Shown: positions 1-7,799 of the stretch, piece after piece
How the letters are laid out: each line of letters starts with the position of its first letter
Numbering within the stretch: position 1 is the stretch's first letter
DNA from: Verrucomicrobiota bacterium
GTDB taxonomy: Bacteria; Verrucomicrobiota; Kiritimatiellia; CAIVKH01
Assembly (NCBI GenBank): GCA_024233345.1
Contig: JACKPT010000015.1
Coordinates: 18,228-82,227, forward strand
DNA length: 64,000 nt
Reading direction: 5' to 3'
Notes under the pieces: generated by a model
What the model was told of the DNA's origin: nothing
What the model saw: only the letters and a program-made list of their open reading frames with translations
Databases searched by the model: none
Made by a program: the position numbers and the translations under genes

Positions 1-1323
1 GGCGGAGTGGGCATGGCCGGGCTGGCCCATCTCATGCACGAGGCTGGGTATGAGGTCACCGGTTGCGATTTGCTGGAGGGGCCGACCATCCAGTGGCTGC
101 GTGGCCAGGGCATCCCCATCCAGATCGGACATGAAGCAGATCATTTACAGGGGCCTGCGTCCTGGGTGGTGCGAAGTCCGGCGGTGCCGTTGCATCATCC
201 GGAATTGGTCGAAGCGGCCGCACAGCAAATGCCGGTCATTGACCGGGGCGCTTTACTGCCCGCCTGGATGCACCGTTATGCCCGCTCGATCGCGGTGGGC
301 GGAACCCATGGGAAGACCACCACCGCCTGCATGATTCTGCACATCCTCGAAACCCTGGGGGTGGCGTCCGCCTATGTTATTGGCGGCCTGCCTGCCGGTC
401 ATTCCGGAGTGGCCGGGGGAGGGGGGCTGGATGTCCTGGTCGCGGAAGCGGATGAAAGCGATGGCAGTCTCGCCCTGTACAAGCCTACCGTGGCCGTCAT
501 CACCCATACCGAACTGGATCATGTCGATTACTATCCCACCGAAGCCGACCTCCACCACGTGTATCGCACCGTGATTGGCCAGGCCAGGGTTGCTTCGGTG
601 ATCCCGGTCGAGGCGGCCGAAGATCTGGCCACCCCGGGAGTGGATGTACGCACCTTTGGTCTTTCGGAAGCTGCGCACTACCGGGCGATGGCATTGGAAC
701 AAAATGGAGGGCAGGGCATGCACTTCTCCTTGATCCAGGATGGCGCACAACCTTTGCCCGTGTCGGTCTCGGCGGGAGGGAAACACAATGTGTTGAATGC
801 CCTCGCCGCGCTGGCGGCGGTGGATGCGCTCGGTCTCGATCGGGTCGCGGCGGCGGCCGCGCTCGCCTCGTTCCGACTGCCCGGGCGCCGGTTTGATGTG
901 GTGCTGGAAGCCAGGGGAATCACCGTGGTGTCGGACTACGCTCACCACCCCACCGAAATCCATGCATTGCTCGAGCAGGCCCGGCAATGGGGGGCGAAAA
1001 GAATTCTCGGGGTCTTTCAACCTCATCGCTACAGCCGGACCCGCCAGTTTGCCCGCGAATTTGCCGGGGCGCTGCGCGGTCTCGATGGTATTGGACTGGT
1101 ACCGGTGTATAGCGCGTCGGAGCCGTTTGTCGATGGGGGCCGATCCGAGGATCTGTATGCGACCATGCGATCCATGGGCATCCATCATGTCGTCTTATAT
1201 GACTCCCTCCCCGACGCTTGGAAAGCGATCCGGGCGGACCTGATGGAAGGCGACCTCCTGTTGGTCATCGGGGCGGGGGATGTCGAAAAAATAGCCGTCT
1301 GGGCTGCGGATGAATTGGCATGA
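1..1323 (+). CDS. murC: UDP-N-acetylmuramate--L-alanine ligase, 5' end outside window
   Basis: Cytoplasmic Mur ligase that adds L-alanine to UDP-MurNAc in peptidoglycan precursor synthesis. The reading frame is open from base 1 and begins inside the N-terminal Rossmann glycine motif (GGVGMAGLA), so probably only some 10-25 residues are missing; the GTG at 7 is a valine inside this motif, not a start. The ATP-binding loop GGTHGKTTT has its lysine at visible residue 105, and the Mur ligase signature DYAHHPTE lies near visible residue 312. All three Mur ligase domains are present over 440 visible residues. The stop overlaps the region just upstream of ddl, as in a cell-wall (mra/dcw-type) operon. 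Assignment to MurC rather than Mpl rests on length and on ddl following directly. Confidence 0.95.
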   Translation, partial: GGVGMAGLAHLMHEAGYEVTGCDLLEGPTIQWLRGQGIPIQIGHEADHLQGPASWVVRSPAVPLHHPELVEAAAQQMPVIDRGALLPAWMHRYARSIAVGGTHGKTTTACMILHILETLGVASAYVIGGLPAGHSGVAGGGGLDVLVAEADESDGSLALYKPTVAVITHTELDHVDYYPTEADLHHVYRTVIGQARVASVIPVEAAEDLATPGVDVRTFGLSEAAHYRAMALEQNGGQGMHFSLIQDGAQPLPVSVSAGGKHNVLNALAALAAVDALGLDRVAAAAALASFRLPGRRFDVVLEARGITVVSDYAHHPTEIHALLEQARQWGAKRILGVFQPHRYSRTRQFAREFAGALRGLDGIGLVPVYSASEPFVDGGRSEDLYATMRSMGIHHVVLYDSLPDAWKAIRADLMEGDLLLVIGAGDVEKIAVWAADELA

Positions 1324-1333
1324 GAGAAACACA

Positions 1334-2224
1334 ATGAACAAACGATTTCGGCGGATAGCGGTATTGATGGGGGGGCCTTCCAGCGAGCGGGAAATTTCTC
1401 TCGCTTCGGGTCGGGCGGTCGCCTCGGCATTGACCGGGTTGGGGTATGAAGTTACGCCGGTGACCCTCGCGGATGATCAGGTGGATCTGCCGGGGGACAC
1501 CGAGGCGGTATTCATCGCCCTGCACGGCGCGTTTGGTGAAGATGGTCAGGTGCAATCGATCCTGGAAGCGCGGGGTATACCGTTTACCGGGTCGGGTTCC
1601 GCTTCGAGCCGGCTGGCATTTGACAAACTGGAAACCAAGAAAGTGTTGGAGCGGTGCGGCATTCCCACCCCGCCTTATGAAATGCTGGGCGCCGGTCAAC
1701 CTCCAACCTTGTCGCTCCCTCTGGTGATCAAGCCGCCCCGCCAGGGTTCCAGTATCGGTATCCATATCGTCAAGGAGTCGACGGCATGGACTGCGGCCTG
1801 CGAGCATGCCCTGTCTTTTGGACCTGATGTGATGGTGGAAGCCTTCATTTCTGGACGGGAGCTCACGGTGGGGGTGATCGACCGCCAAGTCCTGCCGATC
1901 GTGGAAATTCGCGCACCGGAGGGGAACTACGACTTTCAGGCCAAATACACCAAGGGGATGACCGAGTACCTGTGCCCCGCGCCTTTGCCGGATGCGGTCA
2001 CCCGGACCCTGCAGCAGATCGCGCTGGATACCTTTGACGCCCTCGGTTGCCGCGGGCTCGGACGTGTGGATTTCCGGCTGACCGAGGCGAATGAACCCTA
2101 CGTGCTTGAGCTCAACAGCATTCCAGGTTTCACCGAGACCAGCCTCCTCCCCAAAGCGGCCAAAGCGGCCGGAATCGATTTTCCCGATCTGTGCGAGCTG
2201 GTGTTGAATCAGGCCCGATGCTGA
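1334..2224 (+). CDS. ddl: D-alanine--D-alanine ligase
   Basis: ATP-grasp ligase that joins two D-alanines for the peptidoglycan stem peptide; cytoplasmic. The N-terminal motif GGPSSEREISLASG is diagnostic, and the ATP-grasp core follows (VIKPPRQGSSIG; C-terminal metal/phosphate site VLELNSIPGFTETS). The chosen ATG at 1334 gives 296 aa, close to the family norm of about 305; a GAGAG stretch precedes it. An in-frame ATG at 1310 would add eight residues and overlap the end of murC. The gene starts 10 bp after murC and is almost certainly co-transcribed with it. Confidence 0.95.
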   Translation: MNKRFRRIAVLMGGPSSEREISLASGRAVASALTGLGYEVTPVTLADDQVDLPGDTEAVFIALHGAFGEDGQVQSILEARGIPFTGSGSASSRLAFDKLETKKVLERCGIPTPPYEMLGAGQPPTLSLPLVIKPPRQGSSIGIHIVKESTAWTAACEHALSFGPDVMVEAFISGRELTVGVIDRQVLPIVEIRAPEGNYDFQAKYTKGMTEYLCPAPLPDAVTRTLQQIALDTFDALGCRGLGRVDFRLTEANEPYVLELNSIPGFTETSLLPKAAKAAGIDFPDLCELVLNQARC

Positions 2225-2288
2225 CGCCGCCGGTTGCGCGGCCAAGGGCATCCTTGTCTTTCCGTGGGGAGACGGTTAGTCTCTCCGC

Positions 2289-2792
2289 ATGTCGCGCGTG
2301 GAAAAACTGGTTGAAGAACTGAATTTGGAGCCCCATCCGGAAGGCGGCTTTTATCGCGAAGTCTATCGTTCCGAGGCCACGATCCGCCGCGATGCCGCCG
2401 CCTTGGGGTTTGCCGGCGAGCGTGCCTGTTCAACCAGCATCTATTTCCTGCTTCCCGGCTTCACCTTCTCCGCCTTCCACCGTATCCGAAGCGATGAATT
2501 GTGGCACTTTTATGAGGGCAGTCCGCTGGTGCTTCATGTCATTACCGAAGCGGGGGCGTATCGTGAGATTCGGCTCGGACCACCTGACTCCGGCGGCTGC
2601 TACCAGATCATGGTGCCCAAAGGTCATTGGTTTGCCGCACGCTGTGTCGACCCCAACGGTTTTTCGTTGGTTGGGTGCACGGTGTCGCCGGGCTTTGATT
2701 TTGCCGATTTTGAACTGGCGGACCGAAAGGCTTTATCCGAACGGTATCCCGCCCATCAACCGCGGATCACCGAATTGACGAGGAGTGCATGA
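2289..2792 (+). CDS. Cupin superfamily protein (DUF985 / cupin_5 type)
   Basis: Small 167-aa single-domain beta-barrel protein. The N-terminal motif HPEGGFYREVYRS, the central FSAFHRIRSDELWHFYEG and the later GHWFAARC are hallmarks of the DUF985 (cupin_5) family. The substrate of this family is not firmly established, so no reaction is assigned. The stop codon overlaps the ATG of the uracil-DNA glycosylase (ATGA), so the two are translationally coupled. A short inverted repeat (GGAGAC...GTCTCTCC, 2268-2287) sits directly before the start and may influence translation; this is weak. Confidence 0.85.
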   Translation: MSRVEKLVEELNLEPHPEGGFYREVYRSEATIRRDAAALGFAGERACSTSIYFLLPGFTFSAFHRIRSDELWHFYEGSPLVLHVITEAGAYREIRLGPPDSGGCYQIMVPKGHWFAARCVDPNGFSLVGCTVSPGFDFADFELADRKALSERYPAHQPRITELTRSA

Positions 2793-3541
2793 CCCACCAT
2801 CCCCCAAAAAAGAAGGATATCTTTGACGCGGTCATCGACTATGTGCAGTACCTGCAGACCGAGGATACCGCCTCCGCCGAAGTGTCGGTGGAGCGGCTTA
2901 CCGCCTTTCGCCAGGCCCTGTCCTCGAATCGGTCGGGAGGGGGCGGATCCGCTCCCGCTTCGGGGGGAGGATTGGCCGGGGTTGCCGCCCGGGTCGCGGC
3001 CTGCCGCAAGTGCCCCTTGGGTCAAACCCGGACCAATACGGTGCCGGGGCAGGGGAGCGCCACCCCGGAAATCATGTTTGTCGGGGAAGGTCCGGGGGCG
3101 GATGAAGACGCCCAGGGATTGGCATTTGTGGGCCGGGCCGGCCAGTTGCTGACCAAGATCATCGCGGCGATGGGCATGACCCGTGACGAGGTGTTCATCG
3201 GGAATATTGTCAAATGCCGTCCTCCCGGAAACCGGGTGCCGTCTCCCGAGGAAATGGAGGCTTGTCTTCCCTACCTGCATGAACAGATTGATCTCCTCAA
3301 ACCCAAAGTGATCATTTGCTTGGGGGCCACTGCGGTCAGAGGCCTGTTTGGTGGGGATTTACCCGGCATCACCAAGATTCGCGGCCAATGGCGAAGTTAT
3401 CAAGGCATCGATACCATGCCCACCTACCACCCGGCCTTCCTGTTGCGCAATCCCCCCGCCAAACGGGATGTCTGGAACGATATGAAAGAGGTGCTGCGCA
3501 AACTCGGTCGATCCGTCCCCGAACCCAAGGGGAAGGACTGA
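2789..3541 (+). CDS. Uracil-DNA glycosylase, family 4 (Fe-S)
   Basis: Removes uracil from DNA in base-excision repair. The catalytic domain starts near residue 65. Four cysteines, C72 and C75 (CRKC), C143 (IVKCRPPGNR) and C159, match the [4Fe-4S] ligands of family 4 enzymes, including the 16-residue spacing of the last two. The active-site motif GEGPGADEDAQG is at about 99-110, and the later segment TYHPAFLLRNP matches the family's HPS/HPA loop. The first ~60 residues are a low-complexity, Gly/Ser-rich extension often seen in this family. At 250 aa it is somewhat long for the family. It overlaps the preceding cupin gene by 4 bp. Confidence 0.95.
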   Translation: MTHHPPKKKDIFDAVIDYVQYLQTEDTASAEVSVERLTAFRQALSSNRSGGGGSAPASGGGLAGVAARVAACRKCPLGQTRTNTVPGQGSATPEIMFVGEGPGADEDAQGLAFVGRAGQLLTKIIAAMGMTRDEVFIGNIVKCRPPGNRVPSPEEMEACLPYLHEQIDLLKPKVIICLGATAVRGLFGGDLPGITKIRGQWRSYQGIDTMPTYHPAFLLRNPPAKRDVWNDMKEVLRKLGRSVPEPKGKD

Positions 3542-3576
3542 AGCAGTGTCCCTCCCGACACCCGACACCTTCTTCC

Positions 3577-4530
3577 ATGTCTTCCGAACTCCATGAATGG
3601 ATTGTGCCGCCCGAGGAATATTCACCGGGCCGGTTGGATCGCTGGCTGGTGGCCCATGCTCCTGAACATTCCCGCGCCAAGTGGCAGGAGTTGATCCGTG
3701 GCGGACAGGTGACGGTCAATGGGCAGGCGGCCAAACCCAATCACACCTTGCGAACCGGGGACGGTATCCGTGCGGTCATTCCTCCACCGTTACCGACCGA
3801 GGTGGCGGCCGAGAACATACCGCTCAATGTGGTCTATGAAGATGAGGATCTGATTGTCATTAACAAGCCCCCGGGTATGGTGGTGCATCCGGCACCGGGG
3901 CACGCGGGCGGGACCCTGGTCAATGCCCTGCTGCATCACGTCACCGATCTGCAGGGGATCGGCAACGAGCTGCGACCGGGCATTGTCCACCGGCTCGACC
4001 GGGAAACTTCGGGCCTGTTGGTGGCCGCCAAGCACGAAAGGGCCTTGTTTCAACTGGCCCGCCAGTTCAAAGCCCGGGAAGTGCGCAAGGAATATGTGGC
4101 TCTCGTCTGGGGGCGGACTCGGGATATTCGCGGCACCATCGCCGAACCGATTGGCCGCGATCCGCGGAATCGGAAAAAGATGAGCACCCGCGCACCGGCA
4201 GGGCGGGCGGCTGTCTCTCACTTTACCGTCCTCAAGCGATACGAGTCCTGTACCCTGGTCCGGGTGACCATCGAAACCGGACGGACCCACCAGATCAGGG
4301 TCCACATGGCCCACCTAGGCCACCCGGTGGTCGGCGATACCCTCTACAGCCGCCGAAGCCATCCCATCCTGCCGGTACCGGCGACCCGCCAATTGCTGCA
4401 TGCGGAAAAACTCAGTTTCACCCATCCGGTAACCGGAATGGAGATCGCCCTCACCGCCCCGATTCCCGAAGACTTCAAGCGGGTGCTGGACGCCCTCGAT
4501 GCTTCAGGGGGTGGAAAAGGCACAACCTGA
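3577..4530 (+). CDS. rluD: RluA/RluD-family 23S rRNA pseudouridine synthase
   Basis: Isomerises uridines in large-subunit rRNA. An S4 RNA-binding domain occupies about residues 18-65. The catalytic domain follows, with HRLDRETSGL holding the catalytic aspartate at D141 and the substrate loop GRTHQIRVHM near residue 235. I chose the ATG at 3577 because it gives 317 aa, the normal size for the family; the frame is open further upstream, but that part overlaps the glycosylase gene and the short repeat-like stretch CCCGACACCCGACACC (3553-3568). Which uridine is modified (RluD versus a related enzyme) cannot be read from sequence alone. Confidence 0.9.
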   Translation: MSSELHEWIVPPEEYSPGRLDRWLVAHAPEHSRAKWQELIRGGQVTVNGQAAKPNHTLRTGDGIRAVIPPPLPTEVAAENIPLNVVYEDEDLIVINKPPGMVVHPAPGHAGGTLVNALLHHVTDLQGIGNELRPGIVHRLDRETSGLLVAAKHERALFQLARQFKAREVRKEYVALVWGRTRDIRGTIAEPIGRDPRNRKKMSTRAPAGRAAVSHFTVLKRYESCTLVRVTIETGRTHQIRVHMAHLGHPVVGDTLYSRRSHPILPVPATRQLLHAEKLSFTHPVTGMEIALTAPIPEDFKRVLDALDASGGGKGTT

Positions 4531-4554
4531 TCACGCAGATTTGATTCCTGACCA

Positions 4555-4800
4555 TCCGTGCCTTCAGCACGGATATTTTTTGTTTCGCCCTTTACCCAGG
4601 GCTGCGCCCTGGGCTATCGATTGTTGCCCCGTTGGGGCCAATGTTGGCTCCGGCAGTCGCACCGCGAGCCTGCGGCGGTGACCCGCCGTTGGGGCAAGCG
4701 GCGATCCCCACCGTGCCAAAGGCACGGCATTGGTCAGCCCGGTGCGAAGCGCCGGGGGGGCAGTCTCCCCTAATTCCCGCGTGCTGACGGCACGCCACCC
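4555..4800. repeat. Multi-hairpin REP-like block, copy 1
   Basis: Non-coding block made of several short perfect hairpins in series: CCGTGC/GCACGG (4556-4572), CCCAGGGC/GCCCTGGG with a TGC loop (4595-4613), GCCCC/GGGGC, CCGTGCC/GGCACGG with an AAA loop, then a GGTGCGAAGCGCC palindrome and GCGTGC/GCACGC. A copy with the same order of elements lies at 7309-7565 in the same orientation and a partial copy at 7583-7735. It sits directly downstream of the minus-strand Y1 transposase gene, the classic position of REP elements next to a RAYT. Confidence 0.8.
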
Positions 4801-4819
4801 GCGGCCATCGCAACCAAGA

Positions 4820-5290
4820 TTAATCCCAAACATACCGCTCATCGTATGCGATCCGGTGTTTTTCCAGAAATTGTCGGTATTCCTCTTGAAAGGTCATTCG
4901 CCGATGATGCTCTTCCTGGTTCTCAATATAGGTCTTCACCCTGGAGATGTTTGACTCACTTACCGAGAAGACCGCATATCCCTTTTGCCACTGAAACTTC
5001 GTCAAATTCGGATCCTTGGCTTCGGGTTGCTGTGATTTGATCCAGGCAGAAGATTCCTGCTTCAAAACTTGAACCACATGGGCAACGGATTCTGTCCGGG
5101 AAAGGAGAAACAGCACATGAACGTGATCGATCACCACGCGGGTGGTGAGGGATGGAGATCCGAGCTTGGTGAGAATGCCGACCATATATCCCTCGGCAGC
5201 GATCCGGAGTTCAGGATACGCCAAGGCCCTTACCCGGTTCTTAGTACTGAAGGTTAGGTGCAGGGCAATGCTCGATAAAGATTGTGGCAT
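4820..5290 (-). CDS. REP-associated tyrosine transposase (Y1/HUH, IS200-like)
   Basis: Single-stranded DNA nuclease/transposase of the Y1 (HUH) family. The HUH motif is DHVHV with H56 and H58, and the catalytic tyrosine is Y121 in the segment KTYIENQEEHHRR typical of the family. At 156 aa the protein looks intact. The ATG at 5290 has an AAGGA ribosome site 7-8 bp upstream. The multi-hairpin blocks around it are probably its substrates (inference). Oddity: the end of an IS1634-like element lies only about 25 bp before the start codon, so the original promoter is almost certainly displaced. No TnpB or other partner is present. Confidence 0.88.
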   Translation of the reverse strand: MPQSLSSIALHLTFSTKNRVRALAYPELRIAAEGYMVGILTKLGSPSLTTRVVIDHVHVLFLLSRTESVAHVVQVLKQESSAWIKSQQPEAKDPNLTKFQWQKGYAVFSVSESNISRVKTYIENQEEHHRRMTFQEEYRQFLEKHRIAYDERYVWD

Positions 5291-5313
5291 GATATGTTCC
5301 TTTGGGGTGGAAA

Positions 5314-5343
5314 CTAACCCGGATTCGACAGTTACCGCCTTAA
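5314..5343 (+). repeat. Left terminal inverted repeat of the IS
   Basis: Pairs with 7275-7305 in inverted orientation. Pattern CTAACCC-3 nt-TTCGACAGTTAC-4 nt-TTAA; the 12-bp core is identical in both ends. Confidence 0.8.
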
Positions 5344-5466
5344 CCCGACAAATTTTCGGGTTGTTTTTGTGAAATCACTTGTAAATCGTCGCTTGAATTT
5401 CTGAAACGCGATGTAGTGGAGAATTGGGGGGTTGCGCGAATCGGCTGGCGGTTTGAACATGAGGTC

Positions 5467-7278
5467 ATGTTTTTACGATCCAACCGCAAACGGACCAACG
5501 GCGAAACCTATGAATACTGGACGCTGGTGGAATCTGTGCGCACCTCACGCGGCCCGCGCCAGCGAACGGTTGCCACGCTGGGAAAGTTGCCGGGACTTGA
5601 CGAGGACGAGCGGGCTGGATGGGAGGAGATCACTCGCCTGCTCGACGGAAGGGGTCGACCGCAGGCCGACCTCTTTGAAGAGCCCTGCCCGCCTCCTCCG
5701 GAGTGGGCGCAGGTCGACCTGGCTGGAGTTCGCGTAGAACGGGTCCGTGATTTTGGGAGCGTGTATGTGGCCCTGGCCCTATGGCGGCGTCTCGGCCTTC
5801 ACCGATTTTTTGAAGACCATGTCCGGTCCGGACGTGAACAGATCGACTGGGCAACGGTCGCGTGTATCCTGAGCATCGGGTCGTTTTGTTCACAGGGATC
5901 GGAGCTGGCGTTAAGCGATTGCTGGTATCGCAAAACCGCTTTGGACGACCTTCTGGGGGTCGATGCTGACGATGTATATGACAACCGTCTCTATCGGGGC
6001 CTTGATGAGCTGCTTCCGCTTCGTGAGGATCTGTTCACTCATCTTCGGGAACGCTACGAAAGTCTGTTTGGCGCCCGCTTCGAGTTCCTCCTCTACGACA
6101 TCACCAGCACCTACTTTGAAGGCCAGTGTGAACGGAATCCTCAGGCGCAGCGGGGATACAGCCGGGATAACCGCTCCGACTGTAAGCAGGTCTGTATCGG
6201 CCTGGTGGTCACCCCCGAAGGCCTTCCTCTGGCGTATGAAGTCTTCGCGGGCAACCGTGCCGATGTCACCACGGTCGAAGACATCGTGGATCTGATGGAA
6301 AGCAAGTATGGGCGTGCACAGCGGATCTGGGCGATGGACCGGGGCATGGTCAGCGAGGACAACCTGGACTATCTCCGGGAGCGAGATGCTCTGTATATCG
6401 TCGGCACGCCGAAAGCCCGGCTGAGGAAGTTCGAGACAGAGTTGCTGCAAGCCGATGACTGGCATGCCGTGGAAACCGGCGTGGAGGTTAAACTGGTCGA
6501 CCATCCCGACAGACAGGGGCAGGAACGATACGTTCTGTGCCGAAGCCTTGCGCGTCACGAAAAGGAAGCGGCGATGCTCAACCGCCAGCGCGATCGGCTG
6601 CGAACCAAGCTTCTGCAGATCGATGCCTCACTGAAGAAGCGTCCCCAAAAGCTTGAGGCGGTGGGCAGACGGATCGGCAAATGGATGGGGCGCAATACCG
6701 CAGCCGAGAAGGTCTTTGAGGTGGAGGTCATCGCCGAGTCCGGCCTGGCCGTTGGGTTGTGTATCGAAGAAGACGAAAGCAAGCTGGACTGGGCGCAGGC
6801 ATCCCAGGGGGCGTATTTACTCAGAACGAACTGTCAGGAAGCCGATCCGGTAAAACTCTGGAAATGGTACATCCACCTGACCGAAGTGGAGGATGCCTTT
6901 CGAACGAGTAAATCTGATCTGGGCCTGCGCCCGGTGTACCACCAGCGCGAAGACCGGGTGCAGGCCCATATCCTGGTCTGCTTCCTCTCTTTGGTGCTGT
7001 GGCGGAGCCTGGAGATGTGGATGAAATCCAAAGGGTTGGGAACCTGTGCCCGTAAGGCCCTCAAGGAGCTCGAAACCATCCGCTCCATGGATGTAATCCT
7101 TCCGGTAAAAGACAAAGCAGAGGTCCGTCTGAGACTGGTCGCCAAGCCCGAAAAACTGGCGGCTGATCTGCTGGCTTATCTGGACCTGAAACTACCTTCC
7201 CGTCCAAAACAAATCGAAAATGTAGTGGAGAAAACAGGTGGGCAGAGGTCGAGTTGCTTAGGAAATATCGAATTTTAA
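5467..7278 (+). CDS. IS1634-family transposase (DDE)
   Basis: Catalyses cut-and-paste movement of the surrounding element. The N-terminal segment RSNRKRTNGETYEYW with the following SVRTSRGPRQRTVATLG is typical of IS1634-type transposases. Catalytic residues of the RNase H-like fold: D211 (LLYDITSTYFEG), D291 (WAMDRGMVSED) and E475 (VEDAFRTSKSDLGLRP), consistent with the IS4-superfamily Y/R-E-K signature. The ATG at 5467 gives 603 aa; an in-frame GTG at 5416 would add 17 residues that do not resemble the family. No frameshift or stop is seen, so the element may still be active. Confidence 0.92.
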   Translation: MFLRSNRKRTNGETYEYWTLVESVRTSRGPRQRTVATLGKLPGLDEDERAGWEEITRLLDGRGRPQADLFEEPCPPPPEWAQVDLAGVRVERVRDFGSVYVALALWRRLGLHRFFEDHVRSGREQIDWATVACILSIGSFCSQGSELALSDCWYRKTALDDLLGVDADDVYDNRLYRGLDELLPLREDLFTHLRERYESLFGARFEFLLYDITSTYFEGQCERNPQAQRGYSRDNRSDCKQVCIGLVVTPEGLPLAYEVFAGNRADVTTVEDIVDLMESKYGRAQRIWAMDRGMVSEDNLDYLRERDALYIVGTPKARLRKFETELLQADDWHAVETGVEVKLVDHPDRQGQERYVLCRSLARHEKEAAMLNRQRDRLRTKLLQIDASLKKRPQKLEAVGRRIGKWMGRNTAAEKVFEVEVIAESGLAVGLCIEEDESKLDWAQASQGAYLLRTNCQEADPVKLWKWYIHLTEVEDAFRTSKSDLGLRPVYHQREDRVQAHILVCFLSLVLWRSLEMWMKSKGLGTCARKALKELETIRSMDVILPVKDKAEVRLRLVAKPEKLAADLLAYLDLKLPSRPKQIENVVEKTGGQRSSCLGNIEF

Positions 7279-7305
7279 CCCCGTAACTGTCGAACTTGGG
7301 CTAAG
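7275..7305 (-). repeat. Right terminal inverted repeat of the IS
   Basis: Inverted match to the left end; it overlaps the last codons of the transposase, which stops at 7278. Confidence 0.8.
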
Positions 7306-7308
7306 CGA

Positions 7309-7565
7309 ATGCCGTGCCTTCAGCACGGATATATTTTGTTTCGCCCTTTACCCAGGGCTGCGCCCTAGGCTATCGACTGTTGCCCCGTTGGGGCCAATGT
7401 TGGCCACGGCAGTTGCGCTGCGAACCTGCGAAGGTGACCCGCCGTTGGGCCACGCGGCGATCCCCACTGTGCCAAAGGCACGGCATTCGTTAGCCCGGTG
7501 CGAAGCGCCGGGTATTCATCGTGCCCAAGATTCCCGCGTGCTGAAGGCACGCCATTCGCCTCGCG
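7309..7565. repeat. Multi-hairpin REP-like block, copy 2
   Basis: Direct copy of the block at 4555-4800 with the same series of hairpins, starting with CCGTGC/GCACGG and CCCAGGGC/GCCCTAGG. Sequence differences fall mostly in loops and linkers. With copy 1 it brackets the RAYT gene plus the inserted IS. Confidence 0.8.
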
Positions 7566-7582
7566 AGCATACGAGCGGTATC

Positions 7583-7735
7583 CTAACGGGGGCCAATGTT
7601 GACCACGGCAGTCGCACTGCGAGCCTGCGAAGGTGACCCGCCGTTGGGGCAAGCGGCGATCCCATGGTCTGGACACGGCCAGGTTGGCCGTGTCACTTTT
7701 TTCCCTCGTGCTGAAGGCACGCCGCCCGGCATTGT
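7583..7735. repeat. Multi-hairpin REP-like block, partial copy 3
   Basis: Repeats the middle part of copies 1 and 2 (from GGGGCCAATGTTG through GCCGTTGGGGCAAGCGGC), then diverges into another inverted repeat, GACACGGCCAGG TT GGCCGTGTC (7672-7695), and a final GTGCTGAAGGCACG palindrome. No coding sequence is supported in 7306-7799. Confidence 0.7.
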
Positions 7736-7760
7736 CATGGACGGAGAACATGGGTATGGT
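7732..7760 (+). promoter_or_regulatory. Candidate sigma-70 promoter for ctpA-tsaD
   Basis: A -35 TTGTCA (7732-7737) and a -10 TATGGT (7755-7760) are separated by 17 bp, matching 5/6 and 4/6 of the consensus, about 40 bp before the ctpA start. Only sequence evidence supports it. Confidence 0.4.
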
Positions 7761-7799
7761 TTACAGTCGGAATGGTTTGATTGAACTGGAACGATACTC

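Larger units (their letters stand above)
5314..7305. mobile_element. IS1634-like insertion sequence (IS4 superfamily)
   Basis: A complete insertion sequence of about 2.0 kb, bounded by imperfect terminal inverted repeats and carrying one full-length DDE transposase. The repeats share the perfect 12-bp core TTCGACAGTTAC (5324-5335, and inverted at 7283-7294) with flanking CCC and TTAA matches. I could not identify a clear target-site duplication, so the exact ends are uncertain by a few bases. It separates the minus-strand RAYT gene from the second copy of the multi-hairpin block. Confidence 0.85.

Noticed and set aside
253..1188. Long open frame on the minus strand across murC
   Set aside because: It mirrors the GC-rich codon pattern of murC on the other strand, has no family resemblance and no ribosome site. 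The same holds for other long antisense frames, for example across pilB (10059-11456), the second GspE (13129-14733) and the giant protease (36401-38941, 42080-43687).
5300..7320. Target-site duplication of the IS element
   Set aside because: Flanks GGGTGGAAA and GCGAATGCC show no convincing direct repeat; the ends may be off by a few bases, or the duplication was lost.
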